A stretch of 64,000 nt of DNA from Falsirhodobacter flavus (GCA_029846755.1 JARWBI010000001.1:248001-312000); one strand, 5' to 3'. Counted from the first letter of the stretch, positions 38,457-47,212 are shown. Notes: generated by a model from the letters alone, not told the origin. Made by a program: numbers and translations.

Positions 38457-39092
38457 ATGCAGAAGGACGCCTACACGCTCATCATCGAGGCGATCGAGGC
38501 CGGCACCTACAAGCCGGGGGATCGCCTGGTGGAATCGGAACTGGCCGAGCGGCTGGGCGTGTCGCGCACCCCGGTGCGCGAGGCGCTGCAGCGGCTGGAG
38601 ACGCAATCGATGCTGGCGCGCGACGGGCGCAGCCTGATCGTCGCCTCGCTGGATCACAACCAGCTGGCCGAATTCTATGCCGTCCGGTCGGAACTGGAAG
38701 GGCTGGCCGCGCGGCTGGCCGCCCGCCACGCGCGGGACGAGGAGATCCGGGTGCTGCGCGGGATGGTGGAGGATGACCGCGCGCTGTTGGGTGGCGATCC
38801 GCGTCTGCTGAGCCGTGCGAACCGGCGGTTCCACAAGCAGATCCACCTTGCCTCGCACAACCGTTTCCTTGTGCAGCAGCTGGAACTGCTGCATCGGTCG
38901 ATGGCGCTGATGGCCGGCACCTCGCTGGCGGCCGAGGGGCGGGACGAGGCGGCGATGGCCGAACACGACCATATCGTCGCCGCCATCGAAGCGCGGGACG
39001 GGGATGCCGCCGATGCGGCGCTGCACCGTCACATATCCAAGGCGTTCGAGACGCGGCTGCGGGTCGAAGCCGGAGAGCTTCGCGTCCGCTAG
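38457..39092 (+). CDS. GntR-family (FadR/FCD) transcription regulator
   Basis: A 211-residue regulator: N-terminal winged helix with KPGDRLVESELAERLGVSRTPVREALQRLE (residues 20-49), and a helical FCD domain (about 80-205) with the metal/ligand histidines in FHKQIHLASHN and DHDHIVAAIEARD-type segment (EHDHIVAAIEARDGDAADAALHRHI). Such proteins usually respond to carboxylic acids. It is divergent from the HAD gene (91 nt between), and converges on the glycosyltransferase with a 4-nt overlap, so its target cannot be read from context. Confidence 0.9.
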   Translation: MQKDAYTLIIEAIEAGTYKPGDRLVESELAERLGVSRTPVREALQRLETQSMLARDGRSLIVASLDHNQLAEFYAVRSELEGLAARLAARHARDEEIRVLRGMVEDDRALLGGDPRLLSRANRRFHKQIHLASHNRFLVQQLELLHRSMALMAGTSLAAEGRDEAAMAEHDHIVAAIEARDGDAADAALHRHISKAFETRLRVEAGELRVR

Positions 39093-40792
39093 GTGTCGAA
39101 CTTGCCGTGCTGCGTCTTGTCCCAGAAGAACGGGGCCGTGATCATCTCGCGCAGCGCCTTGTAGGCCGAGAGGGTCGCAAGCGGGAAATAGAGGATCAGC
39201 GTCGGCACCCAGAGCGGGCTGAGCCGGTGGCGCGTCCGGCGCAGCGCAAGGATGCCGAGCGTGATGTTGACGGCCTCGGTGAGCAGGAACAGGCCGATCA
39301 GCACGAATTTGGTCTGCGGCGGCAAGGTATCGGCCAGCGGGTGCCACAGACCCAGCGACAAGGCCCAGAACGACCACAGCACCGGGGCCAGCAGCACCTG
39401 AGACAGCGCCAGCAGGAACATCGTCTGGAACCCGAAGAAGGCTCGTGTGCCAAGATCGCGCCACAGGCGCAGCGGCTCGCGCATGTGGATGCACCACGTC
39501 ATCATGTAGCCCTTCTGCCAGCGCGAGCGTTGGCGGATCCAGGCCAGCGGGCGGCAGTTGGCTTCTTCATGCGTAACGGTGTCGATCATCTCGGTCCGGT
39601 AGCCGGCGCGGGCGAGGCGGATGCCCAGATCGGCATCCTCGGTCACGTTATGGGCGTCCCATGCGCCAAGCTGTTCCAGCACGCTGCGGCGGATGAACAG
39701 GGTCGTGCCGCCCAGCGGGATTGCCAGCCCGAGGCGGCGGAACCCCGGCAGCAGCACACGAAACAGGGTCGCATATTCCACCGTGAAGCAGCGCGCGATC
39801 CAGTTGGTGCGGGGGTTGTAGAAATCGAGGATGCCCTGAAGGCAGCCGACATCCGGCCCGTGGCGGTGGAATTCGGTCGCCACCCGGCGGATCTGGTCGG
39901 GGGCGGGGGCATCCTCGGCATCGTAGACGCCGATGATCGAACCGCGGCATTGGGTCAGCGCGAAGTTCAGCGCGCGCGGTTTGGTCTTCAGATGGCCGCG
40001 CGGGACCACGACGATACGCATCCAGTCGGGCAGGGTGGTCCGGGCAAGCGCATCGCGGGTCAGGCTGTCCCGCTCCTCGACCGCGAGGACGATGTCCAGC
40101 AGATCGCGCGGATAGTCCAGCGCGGCAAGCCGCCTGACGAGGCGCGGGGCAATGTCCGCCTCGCGATACAGTGCGACGATGACGGATACGGTCGGCAGGC
40201 GCGCGATGATCGGCGGGGGCGGCGGGACAGGAGCGGCGCGATGGGCCGCAATGGCGGCGGCAAGTTTCAGCCCCATCCCGCAGATCAGCGCCAGCACCGC
40301 CCAACCGGCGACGATGCCCAGCGTCGCGATGGGCCAGAGCAGCAGGCACCCCGCCAGCGCGACCAGTGCAAGCTGCACCCAATAGGCTGCCGACGAGATG
40401 TTCCAGCTTCGACAGCTGAGGCGGTCTGGCACCGTCGTCTCTGCCCCGCGCACGAGTTCGGCGCCGCGCGTGGCGATCAGCGCGGCCGCGATCTGGCTTT
40501 CCGGGCAAAGCGCACAGGCGACCGGGCCGAGCCGGGATTCCAGAAGCGGGCGCAGGCGGTCGAGCGTCTCGGGGCGGGCGACGGCGACGATGCTGGTGCC
40601 GCCCGCATTGCGCCACGGCAGGACGCCCTCGCGCAGGCAGAGCGCGGGGCCAACGAGGTCGATGAGTCGCGGGTCGGGTGGATTGAGCAGGGCATCGATG
40701 CGGCGCGTGCCCCGGATGCGCGGCAGGACAGCGGCCGATACGTCGCGTGGCGTTTCGACTTCGGTGATGATGCCGCGTTGGCCGACGCGCAT
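39089..40792 (-). CDS. Membrane glycosyltransferase (GT2) with N-terminal MshEN-like domain
   Basis: A 567-residue inner-membrane enzyme. Residues about 20-125 look like a type II secretion E N-terminal (MshEN-like) module (LVGPALCLREGVLPWRNAGG, then IVAVARPETLDRLRPLLESRLG), a fold that binds cyclic di-GMP in some proteins. Two membrane segments (about 137-180) follow, then a GT2 domain with YDAEDAP (DxD-type), TEDADLGIRLARAGY and RQRSRWQKGY, then four C-terminal membrane helices. It may synthesise and export a surface polysaccharide. Start 40792 has AAGAGG upstream; the CtrA-like site lies 43 nt before it. Confidence 0.82.
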   Translation of the reverse strand: MRVGQRGIITEVETPRDVSAAVLPRIRGTRRIDALLNPPDPRLIDLVGPALCLREGVLPWRNAGGTSIVAVARPETLDRLRPLLESRLGPVACALCPESQIAAALIATRGAELVRGAETTVPDRLSCRSWNISSAAYWVQLALVALAGCLLLWPIATLGIVAGWAVLALICGMGLKLAAAIAAHRAAPVPPPPPIIARLPTVSVIVALYREADIAPRLVRRLAALDYPRDLLDIVLAVEERDSLTRDALARTTLPDWMRIVVVPRGHLKTKPRALNFALTQCRGSIIGVYDAEDAPAPDQIRRVATEFHRHGPDVGCLQGILDFYNPRTNWIARCFTVEYATLFRVLLPGFRRLGLAIPLGGTTLFIRRSVLEQLGAWDAHNVTEDADLGIRLARAGYRTEMIDTVTHEEANCRPLAWIRQRSRWQKGYMMTWCIHMREPLRLWRDLGTRAFFGFQTMFLLALSQVLLAPVLWSFWALSLGLWHPLADTLPPQTKFVLIGLFLLTEAVNITLGILALRRTRHRLSPLWVPTLILYFPLATLSAYKALREMITAPFFWDKTQHGKFDT

Positions 40793-40834
40793 GACGATGC
40801 CTCTTGTTTTTCGAGGACCATCGTAAAGATTGAT

Positions 40835-40849
40835 TAACGTAGTGTTAAT
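40835..40849. promoter_or_regulatory. CtrA-like site TTAA-N7-TTAA
   Basis: TTAA (40835-40838), seven bases, TTAA (40846-40849), matching the core of the alphaproteobacterial CtrA consensus. It is also a 7-bp inverted repeat (GATTAAC/GTTAATC, 40833-40851). It stands 43 nt before the glycosyltransferase start codon. Based on pattern alone. Confidence 0.45.
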
Positions 40850-40875
40850 CTGCGGGGGCAAATGCGGATGTGCGC

Positions 40876-40895
40876 GCCCGCCCTTGTGGGCGGGC
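40876..40895 (-). terminator. Hairpin after carA, possible terminator
   Basis: GCCCGCCC (40876-40883) pairs perfectly with GGGCGGGC (40888-40895) around a TTGT loop, 8 nt past the carA stop on the minus strand. It is not followed by a T-run, so termination would need help or be weak. It separates carA from the glycosyltransferase promoter region. Confidence 0.5.
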
Positions 40896-40903
40896 ACGTC
40901 GCA

Positions 40904-42055
40904 TCAGGCGCGGCGGGCACGCATCGCCTCGGCGAACCGTTCGAACAGGTGATAGCTGTCCTGCGGGCCGGGGCTCGCCTCGGGGTGATACTGGACCGAG
41001 AAGACCGGCTTGCCGTCGACGCGGATGCCGCAGTTGGACCCGTCGAACAGCGAGACGTGGGTTTCCAGAACGCCTGCGGGCAGGGTCTGGCTGTCCACCG
41101 TGAAGCCGTGGTTCATCGACGTGATCTCGACCTTGCCGGTGTCGATATCCTTGACCGGGTGGTTCGCGCCGTGGTGGCCGTGGTTCATCTTGACCGTGGT
41201 TGCGCCAAGCGCCAGCGCCAGCATCTGGTGGCCAAGGCAGATGCCGAAGACCGGCAGATCCTTTTCCAGGACGCCCTTGATCGCTGGCACGGCATAGGCG
41301 CCGGTGGCCGCCGGATCGCCCGGACCGTTCGACAGGAAGACGCCATCGGGGTTCAGCGCCAGCACGTCTTCGGCAGTGGCGGTCGCGGGCAGAACCGTCA
41401 CGTCGCAGCCCGCCGAGGCGAGGCAGCGCAGGATGTTGCGTTTCGCGCCGTAATCGATGGCGACGACCCTCAGCCCTTCGCCCGTGCGGGACTTGTAACC
41501 CTCGGGCCAGGCCCAGCGCATCTCGTCCCAGCGATAGGATTGGGCGCAGGTCACGTCCTTGGCCAGATCGAGGCCGACCAGACCTTCCCACGCGCGGGCC
41601 TTGGCGACCAGCGCCGCGACGTCGAAATTGCCGTCCGGGTCATGGGCCAGCGCGACATGCGGCGCACCCTGCTGACGGATCGCGCGGGTCAGGCGGCGCG
41701 TGTCCAGCCCGCCGATGCCGATCCGGCCCTTCTGACGCAGCCATTCCGTCAGATCCGAAGTGGCGCGCCAGTTCGACGGCTCGGTCGGGTCCCATTTCAC
41801 GACCATACCGGCGGCGACCGGATCGGCGGTTTCGTCGTCTTCCGCCGTGGTGCCGACATTGCCGACATGGGGGAAGGTGAAGGTCACGATCTGCCCGGCA
41901 TAGGACGGGTCTGTCATGATCTCCTGATACCCGGTCATCGCCGTGTTGAAGACCAGTTCGGCCACCGTTTCGCCGACAGCCCCGAAGCCGCGACCGTAGA
42001 ATACCGTCCCGTCGGCCAGCGCGAGGCAGGCGGTGGGTTTGGATTGCGGCTCCAT
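40904..42055 (-). CDS. carA: Carbamoyl-phosphate synthase small subunit
   Basis: Glutaminase subunit that feeds ammonia to CarB for carbamoyl phosphate (arginine and pyrimidine synthesis). 383 residues: N-terminal CPSase domain (ALADGTVFYGRGFGA, TGYQEIMTDPSYAGQIVTFTFPHVGN) and class I glutaminase with LSNGPGDP and nucleophile cysteine in VFGICLGHQ; the His-Glu of the triad is in QYHPEASPGP. carB is not adjacent. Divergent from yqeY, with 164 nt between them for both promoters. Confidence 0.97.
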   Translation of the reverse strand: MEPQSKPTACLALADGTVFYGRGFGAVGETVAELVFNTAMTGYQEIMTDPSYAGQIVTFTFPHVGNVGTTAEDDETADPVAAGMVVKWDPTEPSNWRATSDLTEWLRQKGRIGIGGLDTRRLTRAIRQQGAPHVALAHDPDGNFDVAALVAKARAWEGLVGLDLAKDVTCAQSYRWDEMRWAWPEGYKSRTGEGLRVVAIDYGAKRNILRCLASAGCDVTVLPATATAEDVLALNPDGVFLSNGPGDPAATGAYAVPAIKGVLEKDLPVFGICLGHQMLALALGATTVKMNHGHHGANHPVKDIDTGKVEITSMNHGFTVDSQTLPAGVLETHVSLFDGSNCGIRVDGKPVFSVQYHPEASPGPQDSYHLFERFAEAMRARRA

Positions 42056-42219
42056 GACGCGACTCCCCTGTGATGAAACGGCTGGAACCTAGGCTTTGCG
42101 CCTTGCCGGGTCAAGGGCGGCGGCGAAATGAAAGATGCTTGCGGATCAACGGCTTGGCTTTGGTTGTGCCTTATTCTGTTCGCATGTATCTTCTGGCAGA
42201 GTGAAAAAGGAGAAAAGCG

Positions 42220-42675
42220 ATGTCCGTGCGCGACAGATTGCAGTCGGCCCTGAAGGACGCGATGAGGGCGAAGGAGGCGGACCGCCTTTCCACGCTGCGG
42301 CTGATAAATGCCGCGATCAAGGACCGCGACATCGCCGCGCGGGGCGAGGGTGGGGAGGCGGCGTCCGACGACGACATCCTCGTGATCCTTGGCCGGATGG
42401 TCAAACAGCGTCAGGAAAGCGCCCGCGTCTATGAGGAAGGCGGACGGCTGGAGCTGGCCGAGAAGGAGTTGGCCGAGATCAAGGTGGTCGAGGAATTCCT
42501 GCCGCGCCAACTGACGGCCGCCGAGGTGGATGCCGCGATCGCCGATGCCATTGCCGAAACGGGGGCCGCGAGCCTGCGCGACATGGGTAAGATCATGGGC
42601 GTGCTGAAGGGCAAATACACCGGGCAAATGGATTTCGGCGCGGTGGGCGCAAAGATCAAGGCGCGCCTGGGATAA
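42220..42675 (+). CDS. yqeY: GatB/YqeY-domain protein
   Basis: A 151-residue helical protein of the YqeY family, related to the tRNA-binding tail of GatB: RDRLQSALKDAMRAKEADRLSTLRLINAAIKDRDI, then EFLPRQLTAAEVDAAI and MGKIMGVLKGKYTGQMDFGAV. It is often found near carA or rpsU-dnaG-rpoD; a role in tRNA-dependent amidation or mischarging control has been proposed but not shown. GGAG lies 7 nt upstream of the ATG. Divergent from carA. Confidence 0.92.
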   Translation: MSVRDRLQSALKDAMRAKEADRLSTLRLINAAIKDRDIAARGEGGEAASDDDILVILGRMVKQRQESARVYEEGGRLELAEKELAEIKVVEEFLPRQLTAAEVDAAIADAIAETGAASLRDMGKIMGVLKGKYTGQMDFGAVGAKIKARLG

Positions 42676-42741
42676 TTGGCGGAACCATTCGCGGTTGCAT
42701 CCGTTGGCCTCATTCATCCGACGCGTCAGATGGAGGTTCAG

Positions 42742-42936
42742 ATGCAAACGCAGTTCGGAACGATGACGGATGCCGCGCGATATGCGCTTGCCGCAAGGCG
42801 GGGGATCGTGCGCCCCGAAGCCCTGCATGGCACGTCGCGCGACATGTTCGACACCCTGACGCTGGCCGAGATCGAGGAGATGACGCCAGCCGTGCCCGAC
42901 GATCCCGAGGAACGCTTCAACGACGTCCCTGTATGA
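42742..42936 (+). CDS. Small conserved-looking protein, 64 aa
   Basis: A 64-residue, mostly polar, probably cytosolic protein with no recognised domain. It includes the alternating segment MTDAARYALAARRGIVRPEAL and an acidic end (EEMTPAVPDDPEERFNDVPV). GGAGG at 42732-42736 is placed 5 nt before the ATG at 42742, so this start is favoured over 42730 or 42676. It lies 66 nt after yqeY, and its stop codon merges into a bidirectional terminator. Function unknown. Confidence 0.6.
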   Translation: MQTQFGTMTDAARYALAARRGIVRPEALHGTSRDMFDTLTLAEIEEMTPAVPDDPEERFNDVPV

Positions 42937-42964
42937 AAAAGGCCCCGGAAATCCGGGGCCTTTC
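42936..42964. terminator. Bidirectional intrinsic terminator
   Basis: GGCCCCGGA (42941-42949) pairs with TCCGGGGCC (42952-42960) around a 2-nt loop. AAAAA precedes it (a U-run for the minus-strand ctaD transcript) and TTT follows it (a weaker tail for the plus-strand gene). It lies between the convergent small gene and ctaD. Confidence 0.9.
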
Positions 42965-42969
42965 TGATT

Positions 42970-44637
42970 TCAGTGGGCGTGGGAGCGATCCCAGTCCTCG
43001 CGCTTCGGAAGCTGTTCGAACGTGTGTTCCGGCGGCGGGGTGGTCAGCGTCCATTCCAGCGTGTCGGCATGTTCGTTCCAGTAGTTGTTCCGCGATTCGC
43101 GCTTGCCCCAGACGAGGCTGTAGAACACGACGCCGATGAAGAAGACGAAGGACGCGAAGCTGAGGAACGCGCCGATGGACGAGACGTAGTTCCAGAGCGC
43201 AAACGCCTCGGGGTAGTCGATGTAGCGGCGGGGCATCCCGTTGCGGCCAAGGAAATGCTGCGGGAAGAAGGTAAGGTTCGCGCCGATGAACATGGCCCAG
43301 AAGTGCAGCTTGCCCGCCCATTCGGGGTATTGCCGCCCCGTCATCTTGCCGAACCAGTAATAGATCCCGGCAAAGATCCCGAACACCGCACCCAAGCTCA
43401 TGACGTAGTGGAAGTGCGCCACGACGTAATAGGTGTCGTGATAGGCGCGGTCCACACCGGCTTGGCTCAGCACGATGCCGGTCACGCCGCCGACGGTGAA
43501 CAGGAACAGGAAGCCGAAGGCCCAGAGCATCGGCGTCTTGAACTCGATCGAGCCGCCCCACATCGTCGCGATCCAACTGAACACCTTGATGCCCGTCGGG
43601 ACCGCGATAACCATCGTGGCCATCATGAAGTAGCTTTGCTGGGTCAGCGACATGCCGACCGTGTACATGTGGTGCGCCCAGACGACGAAGCCCAGAACGC
43701 CGATCGCGACCATCGCATAGACCATCGGCAGGTAGCCGAAGATCGGCTTTTTCGCGAAGGTTGCGATGACCTGCGAAATGATGCCGAAGGCCGGCAGTAC
43801 GATGATGTAGACCTCGGGATGGCCGAAGAACCACAGGATGTGCTGATACAGGATCGGATCGCCCCCGCCCGCCGGGTCGAAGAAGGTCGTGCCGAAGTTG
43901 CGGTCGGTGATCAGCATGGTGATCGCACCCGCCAGAACCGGCAGCGCCAGAAGGATCAGCCATGCGGTCACGAAGACCGACCATGCGAACAGCGGCACCT
44001 TGTGCATGGTCATGCCCGGCGCGCGCATGTTCAGGAAGGTCGTGATGATGTTGATCGCGCCAAGGATCGACGACGCCCCCGAAAGGTGGACGGCGAACAG
44101 CGCGAGGTCCGTGGAGTAGCCCCCCTCGCGGACCGAAAGCGGCGGATAAAGCACCCAGCCGATCCCGGAGCCCGGCTGGCTGTCGCCCCCCGGTGCGAAG
44201 ACCGAGGCAACCGCCATCGTGGTCCCCGCGACATAGAGCCAGTAGGAAAGGTTGTTCAGACGCGGAAACGCCATGTCCGGCGCGCCGATCTGCAGCGGCA
44301 TGAAATAGTTGCCGAAACCGCCGAACAGCGCGGGAATCACGACGAAGAACATCATCAGGATGCCATGCGCCGTCACGGTGACGTTCCACAGATGCCCGTT
44401 GGGCGAACAGGGCTGCGTCGCATCCGACACCAGCCGCATCCCTTCGAGGCACATGAACTGCACCCCCGGATGCATCAGCTCCATCCGCATATAGACGGTG
44501 AAGATCACCGAGATCAGACCCACGACCCCCCCGGTCAGCAGATAAAGGATCCCGATATCCTTGTGGTTGGTCGACATGAACCAGCGGGTGAAGAATCCCC
44601 GCTCCTCATGATGGCCGTGAATGGCTGCGTCGGCCAT
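42970..44637 (-). CDS. ctaD: Cytochrome c oxidase (aa3) subunit I
   Basis: Catalytic subunit of the aa3 terminal oxidase in the inner membrane: 555 residues, twelve helices. Haem and copper ligands are all visible: His91 ([11 protein letters not shown]), HPEVY with His273, Glu275 and Tyr277 (the His-Tyr crosslink), HHMYTVG (His322/323), HFHYVM (His408/410). The D-channel ([12 protein letters not shown]) and K-channel (PTGIKVFSW) are intact. The sequence is very close to the Paracoccus CtaD I remember, with three residues fewer near the N-terminus. Start 44637 has GGGAGG upstream; subunits II and III are elsewhere. Confidence 0.98.
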   Translation of the reverse strand: MADAAIHGHHEERGFFTRWFMSTNHKDIGILYLLTGGVVGLISVIFTVYMRMELMHPGVQFMCLEGMRLVSDATQPCSPNGHLWNVTVTAHGILMMFFVVIPALFGGFGNYFMPLQIGAPDMAFPRLNNLSYWLYVAGTTMAVASVFAPGGDSQPGSGIGWVLYPPLSVREGGYSTDLALFAVHLSGASSILGAINIITTFLNMRAPGMTMHKVPLFAWSVFVTAWLILLALPVLAGAITMLITDRNFGTTFFDPAGGGDPILYQHILWFFGHPEVYIIVLPAFGIISQVIATFAKKPIFGYLPMVYAMVAIGVLGFVVWAHHMYTVGMSLTQQSYFMMATMVIAVPTGIKVFSWIATMWGGSIEFKTPMLWAFGFLFLFTVGGVTGIVLSQAGVDRAYHDTYYVVAHFHYVMSLGAVFGIFAGIYYWFGKMTGRQYPEWAGKLHFWAMFIGANLTFFPQHFLGRNGMPRRYIDYPEAFALWNYVSSIGAFLSFASFVFFIGVVFYSLVWGKRESRNNYWNEHADTLEWTLTTPPPEHTFEQLPKREDWDRSHAH

Positions 44638-44752
44638 GTATGCCTCCCGTTGCATGGCTTGGCAGGACATTGCCTGCCGGTCACTGACAGCGGTTTTAAT
44701 GGGCAGCGCGCCGCGCGGCAATCACCCAGTTCAAGAAAACGCGAGCCTGTGG

Positions 44753-45397
44753 CTACGGAAAATGCTTGGGAAACGTCGCGATCAGGGCTGCGTCCACATC
44801 TGCCATCGTGACGGGCAGGCCCAGATCGACCAGGCTGGTCACACCATGTTCGCGGATGCCGCAGGGAACGATGCCGTCGAAATGCGACAGGTCAGGCTCG
44901 ACATTGATGGATATGCCGTGAAAGCTGACCCAGCGGCGCAGTTTCACGCCGATGGCGGCGATCTTGTCCTCGCGCACCGAGCCGTCGATATTCGGCGCCT
45001 TGTCGGGACGCGTGACCCAGACGCCGACCCGGCCTGTGCGACGTTCGCCCCGCACGCCGAACTCGGCCAGCGTGTCGATCACCCAGTTTTCCAACGCGCA
45101 GACGAATTGCCGCACGTCGCGCCCCCGCGCCCCCACGTCCAGCATGACATAGGCGACCCGCTGCCCCGGCCCGTGATAAGTATACTGCCCGCCGCGCCCC
45201 GCGACATGGACGGGGAATCGGTCCGGCACGACCAGATCCTCGGCCCGCGCGGACGTCCCGGCGGTATAGAGGGGTGGGTGTTCCAGCAGCCAGATGCCTT
45301 CGGGCGCGGTGCGGGCGGCGATGGCGGCCACGCGATCCTCCATTGCGGCAAGCGTTTCGGCATAGGGGGCAAGGCCGGGAAGGTGGGTCCAGTCCAT
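44753..45397 (-). CDS. lipB: Octanoyl-ACP:protein octanoyltransferase LipB
   Basis: Moves octanoyl groups from acyl carrier protein to lipoyl domains, the first step of lipoate synthesis. 214 residues with [33 protein letters not shown], the catalytic-dyad lysine in [16 protein letters not shown] and the cysteine in [14 protein letters not shown]. The ATG at 45397 (MDWTHLPG) begins the family domain; the frame is open 19 codons further but not conserved. lipA is not here. It lies 115 nt upstream of ctaD in the same direction. Confidence 0.95.
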   Translation of the reverse strand: MDWTHLPGLAPYAETLAAMEDRVAAIAARTAPEGIWLLEHPPLYTAGTSARAEDLVVPDRFPVHVAGRGGQYTYHGPGQRVAYVMLDVGARGRDVRQFVCALENWVIDTLAEFGVRGERRTGRVGVWVTRPDKAPNIDGSVREDKIAAIGVKLRRWVSFHGISINVEPDLSHFDGIVPCGIREHGVTSLVDLGLPVTMADVDAALIATFPKHFP

Positions 45398-45529
45398 CGG
45401 AAAACCTGTTCTGTCGTGCCCCGAACAGATGGGACGGAACGGCGCGGGATACAATCGTCGAAAGACGCAAGAATCCCTCTTTCCTTCGTCTTTGCCTTTC
45501 GCTAGAAGCCCTTCACCAAGCCTTGGCGT

Positions 45530-45616
45530 GCGGTCGTGGCGGAATTGGTAGACGCGCAGCGTTGAGGTCGCTGTGGGGTAACTCCCGTGGAAGTTCGAGT
45601 CTTCTCGACCGCACCA
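45530..45616 (+). tRNA. tRNA-Leu (anticodon GAG)
   Basis: An 87-nt class II tRNA including the encoded CCA. Acceptor arms GCGGTCG (45530-45536) and CGACCGC (45606-45612) pair fully. The anticodon arm is CAGCG, loop TTGAGGT, CGCTG, giving anticodon GAG for CTC/CTT codons. A long variable arm (GGGGTAACTCCC region) and the T-loop TTCGAGT follow, as expected for tRNA-Leu. The 3' end could serve as a phage attachment site; no repeat of it was seen in the window. Confidence 0.97.
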
Positions 45617-45628
45617 TTCATCCAGACA

Positions 45629-46066
45629 TCATCGGTCGGCATATGCCACGCAGCTGTCCACCATGGGCACGCAAGTGGCGTTGATGCTGCGTTTGGTATT
45701 GTTGTCGCCGGCCACTTCCACCTGCACGACGCGGCCTTCCTCGAACCGGACCTGAAGGTGGCACGTTCCCGAGGATGACAACCCGATCGCGCCCGCGCTG
45801 CCCTGAAGCGGCCCCGTGGCGACGTTCGGCAGGCTGATGTTCAGGTTCCCCTGATCGGTCGAATTGCGCCATGTCCAGATCTTGCCGCGCACGCCTTCGC
45901 TTTCCTGCGCGGCCGGGAATCCGGCGCACATCCGCACGTCGGTTTCGTCCATGCCGATCATTGCGGTCCGGGCGCGCGTGACGGTTTCCGCCTCTCCGAC
46001 CCACCGGGATGTGTCGCTGGGCGTGGTGCAGGCTGCAAGCAGCAGCAGGGCAAGGGCTCGTTTCAT
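45629..46066 (-). CDS. Predicted lipoprotein, 145 aa
   Basis: A lipoprotein signal (MKRALALLLLAAC, lipobox LAAC with Cys13) precedes a periplasmic domain of about 130 residues. MIGMDETDVRMCAGFP followed by KIWTWRNS resembles the start of SmpA/BamE-like or other small outer-membrane lipoproteins, but the match is short. Further cysteines (GTCHLQV, NATCVPMVDSC) suggest disulfides. Function unknown. It converges on the tRNA-Leu gene (12 nt between) and is divergent from the lysis cassette. Confidence 0.72.
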   Translation of the reverse strand: MKRALALLLLAACTTPSDTSRWVGEAETVTRARTAMIGMDETDVRMCAGFPAAQESEGVRGKIWTWRNSTDQGNLNISLPNVATGPLQGSAGAIGLSSSGTCHLQVRFEEGRVVQVEVAGDNNTKRSINATCVPMVDSCVAYADR

Positions 46067-46171
46067 CGGACCTTTCCTTTGTTGCCTGCCCCCAACCTAG
46101 TGCCGCAGCGCAGCGATCCCAACCCGTTGCGGACGTGGCGCGCGGATCGTCACCGACGCCTTAACAGGTTT

Positions 46172-46189
46172 GCCTCAATTTCGCCTCAA
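46172..46189. repeat. Direct GCCTCAA repeat before the lysis cassette
   Basis: GCCTCAA occurs at 46172-46178 and again at 46183-46189, an 11-bp (one helical turn) spacing, each preceded by TTT or TTTC. TTAAC lies at 46161-46165. This is the only regulator-like motif in the 141-nt divergent region before the holin-like gene. Confidence 0.35.
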
Positions 46190-46207
46190 ACGCGAATGGA
46201 GGCGCCG

Positions 46208-46537
46208 ATGGGCGAGATTGTGGTTTTCAGCCTTGGCGCGGCGCTGGCCTGGGCAGGCGGCGAGGGCGGGCGCGTCATCGTTGCCAGCGGGATGGGCGGG
46301 CTGACGCGGTGGATCGCGTCGGACCGCAGGGCACTGCGCGACGGGGTGCTTGCGGTGATCGGCGGGGCAGTGGCGGGGCAATACCTATGGCCAATCGTGC
46401 TGTGGTCGCTGCGGATGGAGGAGACGCCCGACAGCATCGCCATGGCGGCCTTCGTGGCTGGAACCATGGGCATCTCGGGCATCCGCATCGCCGCCGCCAT
46501 GTTCGAGGCCCGCGCCGCCCGGGCCCGCGATGCCTGA
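46208..46537 (+). CDS. Putative holin of lysis cassette
   Basis: A 109-residue membrane protein with two or three hydrophobic segments (IVVFSLGAALAWAG, then DGVLAVIGGAVAGQYLWPIVLW and IAMAAFVAGTMGISGIRIAAAM) and a charged C-terminal tail EARAARARDA. Size, topology and position directly before an endolysin gene fit a phage-type holin, which forms inner-membrane holes; sequence family not recognised by eye. GGAGG at 46198-46202 favours the ATG at 46208 over 46196. The 29-residue ORF overlaps its last 8 nt. Confidence 0.7.
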   Translation: MGEIVVFSLGAALAWAGGEGGRVIVASGMGGLTRWIASDRRALRDGVLAVIGGAVAGQYLWPIVLWSLRMEETPDSIAMAAFVAGTMGISGIRIAAAMFEARAARARDA

Positions 46538-46619
46538 TCCATTCAAACGCATGTGTTTCGAGGAGGCCCGCACATGGGCCGCCGTCACCATCCTTCTGCT
46601 GATCTGGGGACTGTCATGA
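46530..46619 (+). CDS. 29-residue membrane ORF between holin and endolysin
   Basis: MPDPFKRMCFEEARTWAAVTILLLIWGLS: a short polar start and one hydrophobic segment, enough for a single membrane span. It overlaps the holin-like gene by 8 nt and the endolysin ATG by 4 nt (ATGA), so it fills the gap exactly. It might be an antiholin, a second small holin or only a coupling leader that carries ribosomes to the endolysin start. No clear Shine-Dalgarno sequence precedes it; reading by re-initiation from the holin stop is plausible. Confidence 0.45.
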   Translation: MPDPFKRMCFEEARTWAAVTILLLIWGLS

Positions 46620-47212
46620 CCATCACCTTCAAGGGCCGCGCCGAACGTCTGGACGATATCGACCTGCCGGACATCGCGGCCATCATCGGCGTGGGTTACG
46701 CCGAACTGCGCGCGGTGATCGAGGTCGAAACCTCGGGAGGGGGGTTCGACGCGCAGGGCCGCCCCCGGATGCTGTTCGAGCCGCATGTCTTCTGGCGCGA
46801 GCTTCCCGACGCGAAACGCAAGGGGGCGGAGCGGGCGGGGCTTGCCTATCAGAAATGGGGAACACGGCCCTATCCCAAGGACAGCTATCCGCGCCTGACG
46901 CTGGCAATGCTGCTGGACCCCGTCGCGGCGATGCGCTCGGCCAGTTGGGGGATCGGGCAGGTCATGGGCTTCAACCACAAGGCGGCGGGTTACGACAGCG
47001 TGCAGGCGATGGTCGCCGATTTCGTCGATACCGAGGCGGCGCAGCTTGAAGGTATGGTCCGCTTCATCCTGTCCGAAGGGCTGGACGATGAACTGCGCCG
47101 CCACGACTGGTCGGCCTTCGCGCGCGGATACAATGGCGCGGGCTATGCCCAGCACGGGTATCATCTGAAGCTGGCGGCGGCCTATGCCCGCCATTCGCGG
47201 ATCGCGGCATGA
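46616..47212 (+). CDS. N-acetylmuramidase endolysin (DUF3380-type)
   Basis: A 198-residue peptidoglycan hydrolase with an N-acetylmuramidase domain over nearly its whole length: IAAIIGVGYAELRAVIEVETSGGGF (the Glu in EVETSG is the expected catalytic acid), RMLFEPHVFWREL, SYPRLTLAMLLDPVAAMRSASWGIGQVMGFNHKAAGYDS and the closing FARGYNGAGYAQHGYHLKLAAAY. This is the architecture of phage endolysins. No signal peptide, so release would need the holin. The start overlaps the preceding ORF (ATGA) and its stop overlaps the spanin gene (ATGA). Confidence 0.88.
   Translation: MTITFKGRAERLDDIDLPDIAAIIGVGYAELRAVIEVETSGGGFDAQGRPRMLFEPHVFWRELPDAKRKGAERAGLAYQKWGTRPYPKDSYPRLTLAMLLDPVAAMRSASWGIGQVMGFNHKAAGYDSVQAMVADFVDTEAAQLEGMVRFILSEGLDDELRRHDWSAFARGYNGAGYAQHGYHLKLAAAYARHSRIAA

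Noticed and set aside
39107-40837. 576-codon plus-strand frame opposite the glycosyltransferase
   Set aside because: Same reason: antisense, biased composition, no ribosome-binding site or motif.
42973-44811. 612-codon plus-strand frame opposite ctaD
   Set aside because: Low-complexity Arg/His/Asp-rich product; ctaD on the other strand has every ligand and channel residue.
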